Made by a program: the position numbers and the translations under genes | From: Nitrospira sp. | Lineage (GTDB): Bacteria; Nitrospirota; Nitrospiria; Nitrospirales; Nitrospiraceae | Length of the DNA stretch: 64,000 nt | Direction: 5' to 3' | Assembly (NCBI GenBank): GCA_024998565.1 | Contig: JACOEM010000008.1 | Span: 124,001 to 188,000 of the forward strand | Shown here: one piece after another, positions 15,210 to 22,584 of the stretch | Position numbering within the stretch: the first letter of the stretch is position 1 | Layout of the letters: every line of letters begins with the position of its first letter | The notes under the pieces: model-generated | Seen by the model: only the letters and a program-made list of their open reading frames with translations | The model's database searches: none | What the model was told of the DNA's origin: nothing

Positions 15210-16567
15210 TAGGCCAGCCCGAGCCACTCCCTGACACCCGGGATACGGCGCAACAGCGCTCGTTCCACGAACAGCACCAGAATCAGCGAGGCGGCGAACA
15301 GTGGGAAACTGACCCCGAACAGCAGCATGAGGGCTCCGACACCCCAGGAGACACTCGCAGGGGATCGCGGCGGCGCGCCGAGCGATCCCCGCAGACGTCG
15401 ACGCCACCACATGGTCACGCCACTCACAACGATGAGGAGCAACCCGCAGGCAGTCAGCAGCCCCAGCAGTTGGTTCGGCCAGCCGAAGAGCTGCCCTTCA
15501 TGAGCCGCCACCCCGACCGCCACGATCCGGTCGAGCAGGTGTCGGTCGGTGAAGCCTTCCCGTTTCAGGACCGCGCCGGTCGCCCCATCCAGCGTGAGAG
15601 TGACGCGACGCGGACGATTTTGTGTCTCCGATTTGGCCGTCCAATGAACGGCACGTCCCGCCGGAGGCGAAATCAGCACGGGTGCGGCCAGATCAAGAGG
15701 GGCAACGGTACTGACCAACCGGTCGATCGTGGCGTAGTCCGGCGACCGGTCGAGCGGCACGTGTCCCGGCGCAGTGCCGTGCTCTCCATGCCCGCCGGTC
15801 GCGGCGGCCGGTATGACGGCGGCAGCCGCGCCGACCGGCCAATCCTGGTGGACCACAGCGGTGCCGGTCAGCCGCCGCACTTCTTTGAAATACTCCCCCC
15901 ACACCTTGGCCCATGGCAGGCCGCTCACCAGCAGGAACAGCGTGAAGCACGAGATCCACACACCGGTGACGACGTGCAGATCGCGCCAGAACAGCCGTCC
16001 GCCGCCCGCGAGTCGCGGGTACAGGGTTCCGGCCAACCCACGGCCCTGCCGTGGCCACCACAGGTATAATCCCGTGACGATCATGATGATCGTCCACGAG
16101 GCCGCCAGTTCCACGATGGCCGACCCGAAATTCCCGATCAAAAGTTCGCCGTGGAGTCTGAACATCAGTCGCATGAACCGGTCATCTTCATGGACGATGT
16201 GGAGAACCTGCAGGGTCTCCGGATGAACGTACACCCGGGTCTTGTCACGACTACGTTGCACGATGACCCGTACCGCCGCGTTCGGCGAAAGCGGCACTTC
16301 ATAAGCCGCGAGCGTGGTACCGGGCACGGCGGCCAACGCGGCCTTGACATGGGCATCAGCCCCGGCGGCGGGCCCGGCGATGGAAAGTCGGTCGTAGGGA
16401 CGGTCGAGCCAGGCCTCAACTTGCGGCTTGAACAGATAGACGGCGCCGCTCACTGCCAGCACGACGATGAACGGAATGCAGAACAGGCCCGCATAAAAGT
16501 GCCACCGCCAGACGGTTGGATACGCGATACCGGGCCCACAGGATGCCGACTGGCTTCGTGTCGTCAT
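15209..16567 (-). CDS. PepSY-associated transmembrane protein 2, candidate ferric-siderophore reductase
   Basis: A 452-residue membrane protein; the ATG at 16567 has GGAGG at four bases. Helices start with conserved His or follow His-bearing motifs: WRWHFYAGLFCIPFIVVLAVSG, FRLHGELLIGNFGSAIVELAASW, FWRDLHVVTGVWISCFTLFLLVSG, AAHEGQLFGWPNQLLGLLTAC, then a fifth C-terminal helix pair. A periplasmic segment includes HGEHGTAPGH, a His-rich loop at about residue 262. This is the PepSY_TM/PiuB-FoxB type of inner-membrane protein, some of which reduce ferric siderophores with haem. It is the last gene after ExbB-ExbD-receptor in the same direction, with a miniature element between. Longer than the first PepSY protein, with an extra helical hairpin at the end. 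Confidence 0.87.
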   Translation of the reverse strand: MTTRSQSASCGPGIAYPTVWRWHFYAGLFCIPFIVVLAVSGAVYLFKPQVEAWLDRPYDRLSIAGPAAGADAHVKAALAAVPGTTLAAYEVPLSPNAAVRVIVQRSRDKTRVYVHPETLQVLHIVHEDDRFMRLMFRLHGELLIGNFGSAIVELAASWTIIMIVTGLYLWWPRQGRGLAGTLYPRLAGGGRLFWRDLHVVTGVWISCFTLFLLVSGLPWAKVWGEYFKEVRRLTGTAVVHQDWPVGAAAAVIPAAATGGHGEHGTAPGHVPLDRSPDYATIDRLVSTVAPLDLAAPVLISPPAGRAVHWTAKSETQNRPRRVTLTLDGATGAVLKREGFTDRHLLDRIVAVGVAAHEGQLFGWPNQLLGLLTACGLLLIVVSGVTMWWRRRLRGSLGAPPRSPASVSWGVGALMLLFGVSFPLFAASLILVLFVERALLRRIPGVREWLGLA

Positions 16568-16626
16568 AGTTCCTCCCTCCGCGCAACCGTCGCCCATCTT
16601 CGCGCCGTGAGAGCGCGACGCCCTCA

Positions 16627-16881
16627 CCCGCATTCTTCATGCGCACTTTTGCTGCAATCGCCGATTCACTGCTGCGACGGGCCTTCGGCCGGCGGGCTCG
16701 CCCCTCGGACTCTCAACGTACTGCACGAGTACGCCTTGGGTCCTCCCAGCTCCGCGCGCCAAGACACGGCCGGCTCACCGCCTCGCCGGCGTCCGCAAGC
16801 GTGGCTCGACTTATTCGTCGAGCCGCGGACCTCGCAACGTGACTCGGCGATTTCGCGACGAACCGTCATGAATAATGCGGG
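16627..16881. repeat. Miniature inverted-repeat element, copy 3
   Basis: Inverted ends CCCGCATTCTTCATG and CATGAATAATGCGGG match at 14 of 15 bases. Interior GC-rich with internal palindromes (GGGCCTTCGGCCGGCGGGC), no ORF of its own. Fills most of the gap 16568-16900 between the receptor and the PepSY gene. Ends are related to copies 1 and 2, the interior is different. Confidence 0.6.
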
Positions 16882-16900
16882 CTAATCCGATTCGGATGGG

Positions 16901-19243
16901 TTAAAACAATCCCAACGTCACCCCGGCATACAACGCCCGGCCATAGCCGGCAAAAAACAGCGTCTTATTGGCATCCGGCGTGCTGTCGGCAATCACGCCG
17001 CCGGAGCCGACGTACCGCTTGTCAGCAATGTTGTCCAATTGCAGATAGAACTTCGCGAACCGGAACCACGAGGTGGGGCTGAACTCAATCGTCTTGTGAA
17101 GATTCGCGTTGAAAAGCCAATAGGCCGGGGCGCCGACGGTGTTACCGTTGTTGAGGAAATAGCTGTTCCAGTAAGTGGTTTCGAGCCATCCGCCCCAGCC
17201 CGAGGGATGGTCGTATTCTTCTTTAACATTCAACACGTCGCGCGCCACGTTGGGCACCCGCTTGCCGTCTTGCAACAGGCGGGTCACCGGCCCCACACCG
17301 CCCACTTGGAATTGATCGGCAAAATTGATGTAGTGCGCGTCGATGTGCGTGTACGCGCCGGAGAACCGCCAGCCCGGCAGCGGCCGCCAATCGTAGCTCG
17401 CCTCGATTCCCCGGTATTGCGAGGCATCGGCGTTGATCGCGAACGAGCCCGCCGTGGTCGAATTGACCTGCGTGATGATCTCGTCTTTCACAAAGACCCA
17501 GAAACCGACCAACTGCATGGCGAAGGTCTTGTGCAGTCGCGAGTCCGTGCCGATTTCAAAGTTGTAGTTCTTCTGCGGCTTGATCGAGAAATTCGTGCCG
17601 GCAAGCCCGTCCAAGCCGGTCGTTAAATTGGCGAACCCCGGAACCGAATAGCCGGTCGATGCGCGCATCCACTGACGAGTGGCGTCGGTCGGCCGCCAGG
17701 ACAGCGAGACTTCCGGCGCCCAGTTGTAAAAGGTCCGGTCGGCCCCGGCGCGTGTATTCACGGCGCCGCCCGCATTGTAGTCGATGGTCTGCACGCTGAC
17801 CTGCGACTGTTGAAACCCCACGCCCGCGGCCAGGGTCCACTTGGGCACGAACTCCAGTTCCTCGCGGAGACGGCCCCCGATATTCCGCATCGTTCCTCGG
17901 CTATTCTGCGCCAGCGTCCCGCGCGTCCCATTGAAGTCGCCGAGGTTTCGGAACGTTTGCGACTCCTGTTCCATATTGTTCGCAAAGAACCCGAGGTAAC
18001 TTTTCAGCGGCATCTCGCCCAATCGACCGTCGTGCCGCAGGTCGGCATAGCCCTTGAAGTTGGGATAGAAGGCGTCGTTGATCTGCGTGAAGGTTTGATT
18101 GATGTCCCGCACGTCGTAGTCCGCTTCCAACGTAAACACGGTGTTGGCATCGATCTGCCGCTCGTACATGCCGCCGATCACCGTGCGACGATCAAGTCGC
18201 CGTTGTGCGAGTCTCGCCGCGTCGTTGCCGAGAGTGGTGCCGCCGGTCTGTCGCGAATCGGCATCGAATTGCGCCTGCGTCAGGCGCGTCGGCACGTTGG
18301 CATTGAGCGCGTTGGAGACCGCCTTCACGTAGAAATTGTCCTTATCGCCCAGCTTGAACCGGAAATTGAGATTGACCGTTTGGGTGTCGTAATTGCTTCG
18401 CCGGATGTAACCGTCCTCGGCCGCGTGACTGGCGAAAACCGCAATGTCCACGTCGTTGAATTCCCGACCGATCGCTACCGCATATTTTTGATATCCATAG
18501 GAGCCTCCACTCAAGAACGTTTCGACACCGTTGATATCGCCGCCGCGACGCGTCTTGAAATGAATCATGCCGCCGAGTGCAGCGTTATCGTAGAGCGACG
18601 ACGAGGCCCCCCGGGTGATTTCCACACTTTGCATGAACCAGGGATCGTGCATGTCGAGGCGGGAGAATCCATCCGACTGTGTCTGCCCGATACCGTCTTC
18701 ATAAAACTTCAGATCGCGAACCACGCCTGTCGTCTTCACCCCGGAACCACGGATGGAGACGCCAAAATCCCGCGGACCATTCGCTGAACGAAGCACGACG
18801 CCGGGCAAAGACTCCATCGATTCCTTCATGGTGCGTGTCGGCTGAGAATCGGTCTCCGATCTGGGGGTGGACGAGAACGCCAGCCCTTCCGGATGCTTCT
18901 GCACCCGTTTGCTGACAATGCTGATATCGGCTAACTCATACACCGGTGCTTCCTCGGGAGCCGCCGGCCCGCCGGCTTCGTGAGGCGTCTCTTTGTACAG
19001 TTGCGGCCGCTCGCCGGCCGGCAGCGCTTCGTCTCGCCGACGGCCGATTTCCTCCAACTCCTGCAGAAGTTTCTCTCGCTCCTGGACGTTCTGCTGCAAC
19101 CGCTCGCGTAAGACCTGCTCCGATTGAGCCGGGCCCCCGACCGGAACCGAAGCTTCGCCCTGGGCCCACGCAGGAGAGCCGGTCAGCACACACACCAACA
19201 CCGCTCCCCACACACCTGCGTCTACCGATCTTCGCACGACCAT
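16901..19243 (-). CDS. TonB-dependent receptor with N-terminal coiled coil, paralogue 4
   Basis: A 780-residue receptor; the ATG at 19243 is preceded by GGAGGAG. Signal peptide ending SPAWAQG, then a predicted short coiled coil (SEQVLRERLQQNVQEREKLL, about 40-75), a linker, and ELADISIVSKRV, a likely TonB-box region. The plug shows SQPTRTMKESMESLPGVVLR, VSIRGSG and EDGIGQTQSDGFSRLD, with VEITRGASSSLYDNAALGG. The barrel ends YAGVTLGLF. The same coiled coil-plug design occurs in the receptor at 26659 and in the fragment at 33503. It follows exbB-exbD by 44 bases, so motor and receptor are co-expressed. Ligand unknown; iron or another metal chelate is inferred from the neighbouring PepSY protein. 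Confidence 0.92.
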   Translation of the reverse strand: MVVRRSVDAGVWGAVLVCVLTGSPAWAQGEASVPVGGPAQSEQVLRERLQQNVQEREKLLQELEEIGRRRDEALPAGERPQLYKETPHEAGGPAAPEEAPVYELADISIVSKRVQKHPEGLAFSSTPRSETDSQPTRTMKESMESLPGVVLRSANGPRDFGVSIRGSGVKTTGVVRDLKFYEDGIGQTQSDGFSRLDMHDPWFMQSVEITRGASSSLYDNAALGGMIHFKTRRGGDINGVETFLSGGSYGYQKYAVAIGREFNDVDIAVFASHAAEDGYIRRSNYDTQTVNLNFRFKLGDKDNFYVKAVSNALNANVPTRLTQAQFDADSRQTGGTTLGNDAARLAQRRLDRRTVIGGMYERQIDANTVFTLEADYDVRDINQTFTQINDAFYPNFKGYADLRHDGRLGEMPLKSYLGFFANNMEQESQTFRNLGDFNGTRGTLAQNSRGTMRNIGGRLREELEFVPKWTLAAGVGFQQSQVSVQTIDYNAGGAVNTRAGADRTFYNWAPEVSLSWRPTDATRQWMRASTGYSVPGFANLTTGLDGLAGTNFSIKPQKNYNFEIGTDSRLHKTFAMQLVGFWVFVKDEIITQVNSTTAGSFAINADASQYRGIEASYDWRPLPGWRFSGAYTHIDAHYINFADQFQVGGVGPVTRLLQDGKRVPNVARDVLNVKEEYDHPSGWGGWLETTYWNSYFLNNGNTVGAPAYWLFNANLHKTIEFSPTSWFRFAKFYLQLDNIADKRYVGSGGVIADSTPDANKTLFFAGYGRALYAGVTLGLF

Positions 19244-19287
19244 CTGACTCCTCCCTTCTCCGCAACCCACTATGTTCAGTCCAGGCC

Positions 19288-19662
19288 TTAGGTCCGCGTC
19301 ACTTCCAAACTCACCTGTTGGAATCCAAGCCCACGGATGCGATCGACGACGGCGACAAATCGTTCCAGTCGGGTGACCTTGTCTGCCCGGACCAGCACCG
19401 GAGATTGGCGTGAATGGGTCGCCAGGGCGGTATCCAGTTGTTCGTCGGTGATGGCCCGGTCCTCCACGAAGACCGTGCCCTCTGCCGTGACCGTCACAAC
19501 AATCGGCCGGTCCTGCCGGTCGCTCGACGTCGAGGCTTTGGCAAGATTGACCGGGATCTGTCCCGTCGTGATGAACGTCGCGGTGGTCAGCACGATCACG
19601 AGCAGCACCAGCATGATGTCGACCAGGGGAATCACATTGATTTGATCGACCTCACGCTCCAC
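19288..19662 (-). CDS. exbD: ExbD, proton-driven motor subunit of the TonB system
   Basis: A 124-residue protein: a short cytoplasmic start, one membrane helix (INVIPLVDIMLVLLVIVLTTATFI) that contains the essential proton-carrying Asp (PLVDIM), and a periplasmic domain of about 80 residues (VTAEGTVFVEDRAITDEQL, VLVRADKVTRLERFVAVVDRI) ending VSLEVTRT. Size and motif order are typical. The GTG start overlaps the end of exbB by 11 bases, so the two are translationally coupled. ExbD dimers sit inside an ExbB pentamer and transmit proton motive force to TonB. The tonB gene is not here but at 33938-35080, about 14 kb away on the same strand. Confidence 0.95.
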   Translation of the reverse strand: MEREVDQINVIPLVDIMLVLLVIVLTTATFITTGQIPVNLAKASTSSDRQDRPIVVTVTAEGTVFVEDRAITDEQLDTALATHSRQSPVLVRADKVTRLERFVAVVDRIRGLGFQQVSLEVTRT

Positions 19663-20077
19663 GGTGCGCCTTGTACTGCGCGAGCAACTCGCTGACGCGC
19701 CGCCGGAGCACGTTGTTCATGACGACGCAGGGAATCGCGACGACCAGCCCCGCCGCCGTCGCCTTCAGAGCGAGGCTCAGGCCGATCATGATCGTGGTGA
19801 CCGCCATCGCGCCGGACGTGCCCATGGTGTGGAAGGTGAGCATGATGCCCAACACGGTCCCGAGCAGCCCGATATAGGGTGCATTCGCCGCGACGGTGCC
19901 GATTACCACCAGGCGTTTGGTCAACGCGATTTCACATTCCTCGATCGACGCGAAGGCCCGCACATCGATCCGCTGGTAGTACCACCAGCGCTCGATGGCC
20001 ACGGCCACCGCCCACAGGCTCAACCCGACCAACAGTCCGATCACGCCGTACTCCACCAGTTCCTTGAGTCCTTCCAT
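19652..20077 (-). CDS. exbB: ExbB, motor stator of the TonB system (short form)
   Basis: A 141-residue protein starting at the ATG preceded by AGGAG at six bases. Three membrane helices: YGVIGLLVGLSLWAVAVAIE, then APYIGLLGTVLGIMLTFHTMG, then the third (KATAAGLVVAIPCVVMNNVL). The GLLGTVLGI and AGLVVAIP motifs are diagnostic for the MotA/TolQ/ExbB family. It is much shorter than Escherichia coli ExbB and lacks the long N-terminal extension, as in other compact ExbB proteins. The upstream open frame to 20299 is without start signal and with no homology, and I treat it as noncoding leader. Co-transcribed with exbD and the receptor; the 31-bp site at 20364 lies 286 bases upstream. Confidence 0.93.
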   Translation of the reverse strand: MEGLKELVEYGVIGLLVGLSLWAVAVAIERWWYYQRIDVRAFASIEECEIALTKRLVVIGTVAANAPYIGLLGTVLGIMLTFHTMGTSGAMAVTTIMIGLSLALKATAAGLVVAIPCVVMNNVLRRRVSELLAQYKAHRGA

Positions 20078-20363
20078 CCATCGCTCCTGCATCACATGCC
20101 ATGTCGATTGCTGTACAACTAGCGCGCTTCCGACAAAGACAGACCGACGACCAGAGGCCGCAAATTGCGAATCTGAACGGGTGTCGGGACCGGCCTGACG
20201 GTCGCGCAGAAGCGCCGTGAGACTTCCCCGCTGCGATGATGACTCCCGGAATGGCAGGCGGAGGTAGGACGGCCTACTTCGGCAACTCAACGGCGACAAG
20301 TCTACGCTCGCCCAGACCCTTCCTGCATGACGGGACGGAAGTGTAGTGAGCCGAGGCCGGCCT

Positions 20364-20394
20364 GTCTACCGACGAATGCCTGTGGATGCTACAG
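20364..20394 (-). promoter_or_regulatory. 31-bp conserved upstream site, copy 6
   Basis: GTCTAC-N19-CTACAG, more diverged in the centre (GAATGCCTGTGGATG). It lies 10 bases after the S9 gene stop and 286 before exbB, the largest distance of the six. The 327-base gap 20078-20404 contains this site and otherwise nothing I can identify. Confidence 0.6.
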
Positions 20395-20404
20395 CGGAGA
20401 CGAT

Positions 20405-22378
20405 TCAGTCGAGGTGGGAGGTGAGGAACTGTTCGAGTTCCTTCAAAACGTGAATCCTGTCCTGCTCTCGACTCAGCGCCTGATCGGCGAAGGGAAGTTC
20501 CACATATCGATAGGTCGTCACATTCGCCGACTTCAGTGCCTCAGCCATGTCTCGACCATGCGACACCGGCACCGCCCGGTCCATGGCGCCGTGCATCAGG
20601 AGCAGCGGTATGCGAATCTCCTTCGCATGAAAGACCGGCGAGGTGTCACGCAGCCGCTCACGGTCGGTCCACCAAGAGCCGACACGCATTTCGGCCATCG
20701 GTTTCTGACTCAAATACCACCGGCTGTCGGACACGACCTGCGGTAAGTCCGTCACCCCGCCCAGGCTGACGGCGCAGCGATAGAGATCCGGCGTCTTCAC
20801 GGCGCCCATCAGCGCAGCGTACCCTCCATAGCCCGATCCGACGATACAGACACGGTTGGCATTAGCGATGCCGGAGCGGATGGCGTACTGCACGGCATCG
20901 GTCAGGTCGTCCTGCATCTCCAGGCCCCAGCGTTGAAATCCGACACGCAGGAATTCGTCTCCATACCCTTCGGTGCCTCGAAAGCGTGGCTCCAGCACGG
21001 CCCAACCGCGACTGACAAACCACTGCGTCCAATAGTTGTAGGCACCTGGCGATCGCGAGGCAGGGCCGCCATGAGGAAATACAATCATCGGAAGTTGGCG
21101 CGGGTCCCGATCCTTGGGAACGGTCAGGAAGACCTGCAGCTCCTTGCCGTCCCGCGCCGTCACATAGGTCGTGGTAGGAGCAGACAGCGCGGCCGTCTCA
21201 AGATCGGGGTACGACTTGCCAAGCAACACCATCCGTCCGTCGCGCTCATCGAAGACCGACCATCGCGGGGGATGCGCCGCACCGCTCGACTTCACGATAT
21301 GCAGCCGCCCGTCGTCGCTGCTGCTGTGAATGACATTGACCGATCCCGGAAGCGCCCGGTCGATGCGCGCCTGCAAACGCTGGGCGTCGTAGTCCCAGAA
21401 AAGCACCCGCTCATCCGCCCTGCTGTAACGAACGCCGACCACCTTCTTGCGTCCCGGCGCATAGACCAACTCACCGGTCAGGTCATACTTCGGATCGGCC
21501 ACCACGAGGATACGATCCGCCGCGCGGTCTACCACATTGATCTTAAAAATCGCTGCTTTGCCCCGATGCTGATCCCTCACATAGAGCCAGGCGGGATCGG
21601 CATCGAAGGCCAAGGGTACGAGCCCGGTTTCTTTTGCCAGGTCATACTCGGCCAATTCGCGCCAGAGATTGGACTCCGGCTGCTTGAAGATCGCATGCAC
21701 GGTCGTCTGGAATTGGCCCACCCCCGCACGCACGTTCCCTGCCCGATCGGCAATCCACTGCAAAATCGCCCTGGTGTCCGGTTGAGAACTAGGATTCGCC
21801 TGGACCAATTGCCGATCGCCGGAATACACGTCCACCTTGTAGACATCCGGAGCATTGGGGTGCTCCAGATCGAGGGCGATCAATACGTGCTTGGGATCAC
21901 CGGGAATCGTGCCGACCAGCTGATCTTGGAATTGAGGAAAATGTTTCTGTCCGAAAATCGATGAAAAAGCGCCCTGCTTGAACAAATTGGCGGTTTGTCC
22001 TGACCCATCGCGATTCACCGCCAACAACCGAGTCTCGATCGAGTCGATCGCATTCCGCGTTGCTCCGAACCGGATACTCACCAGCAGCCGCTCATCATTG
22101 ACCCAGCGAAACCAAGTAATGATGTATTCACGATTGTCCGTCGAGACGGCACGGTGCACATCTTGTCCCGCAACGGTTTGGGTATCGAGAACCGTGTGCC
22201 CTTCATGATTGCGGAGCACCGCCAGATGCCGACCGGAGGGGGACAGTTGAATGGATTCAATGAGGGGAAGCGAGGCGAACGCCGCGGTGGGCGGTGATGC
22301 AGAACCGGACTCGGCGTAGACCGGCACCAGGCTCCAGACAAGTAGCAGAACAGTGACAAGTCCGTAGATGGCCGGCAC
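20405..22378 (-). CDS. S9-family prolyl oligopeptidase-like protein, predicted catalytically inactive
   Basis: A 657-residue secreted protein (GTG start; signal peptide VTVLLLVWSLVPVYAES). The N-terminal half is a beta-propeller-like repeat region (LPLIESIQLSPSGRHLAVLR and following); the C-terminal ~250 residues are an alpha/beta hydrolase domain (LPMIVFPHGGPASRSPGAY, RFRGTEGYGDEF, QDDLTDAVQYAI). In the nucleophile elbow, where S9C enzymes have G-x-S-Y-G-G, this protein reads VGSGYGGYAAL: the Ser position near residue 510 is Gly. The His position near 633, normally DH, is DQ (FADQALSREQ). The Asp (HGAMDRAVP) remains. Codons are unambiguous (GGC; CAG). It is likely a pseudoenzyme, perhaps binding peptides or a receptor ligand. 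It follows receptor 5 with a hairpin between. Confidence 0.88.
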   Translation of the reverse strand: MPAIYGLVTVLLLVWSLVPVYAESGSASPPTAAFASLPLIESIQLSPSGRHLAVLRNHEGHTVLDTQTVAGQDVHRAVSTDNREYIITWFRWVNDERLLVSIRFGATRNAIDSIETRLLAVNRDGSGQTANLFKQGAFSSIFGQKHFPQFQDQLVGTIPGDPKHVLIALDLEHPNAPDVYKVDVYSGDRQLVQANPSSQPDTRAILQWIADRAGNVRAGVGQFQTTVHAIFKQPESNLWRELAEYDLAKETGLVPLAFDADPAWLYVRDQHRGKAAIFKINVVDRAADRILVVADPKYDLTGELVYAPGRKKVVGVRYSRADERVLFWDYDAQRLQARIDRALPGSVNVIHSSSDDGRLHIVKSSGAAHPPRWSVFDERDGRMVLLGKSYPDLETAALSAPTTTYVTARDGKELQVFLTVPKDRDPRQLPMIVFPHGGPASRSPGAYNYWTQWFVSRGWAVLEPRFRGTEGYGDEFLRVGFQRWGLEMQDDLTDAVQYAIRSGIANANRVCIVGSGYGGYAALMGAVKTPDLYRCAVSLGGVTDLPQVVSDSRWYLSQKPMAEMRVGSWWTDRERLRDTSPVFHAKEIRIPLLLMHGAMDRAVPVSHGRDMAEALKSANVTTYRYVELPFADQALSREQDRIHVLKELEQFLTSHLD

Positions 22379-22535
22379 GGTCTATCCCTACAGTTACCAG
22401 GACATGCCCATCCGGGGTCATACCCGACGGATTCAGTTATCACATGTTCGCGTGACGGTCGTCCATCCCATTTTTTAGGCAAGCGGATGTCGCAAAGGGT
22501 TACACCTGTATCGCAGGGGAAACTTTCTGCAGTCT

Positions 22536-22563
22536 GCGGGGCTCATCATCAGACGAGCCCCGC
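22536..22563 (-). terminator. Hairpin between receptor 5 and the S9 gene
   Basis: Perfect 9-bp GC-rich stem GCGGGGCTC / GAGCCCCGC, ten-base loop, 21 bases past the receptor stop. No T-run after it on the leftward strand. Suggests that the S9-like gene has its own promoter. Confidence 0.55.
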
Positions 22564-22584
22564 ACTAGCGAAACGGACCGCGGT

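Noticed and set aside
13903-16881. Insertion sequences
   Set aside because: Inverted ends are present but there is no transposase reading frame; called miniature elements instead.
20078-20299. ExbB N-terminal extension to 20299
   Set aside because: No start signals, Arg/Ser-rich and no homology; the AGGAG before the ATG at 20077 decides the start.
22379-22584. Cobalamin or other riboswitch before receptor or S9 genes
   Set aside because: No B12-box or other conserved riboswitch motif seen; only a simple hairpin.
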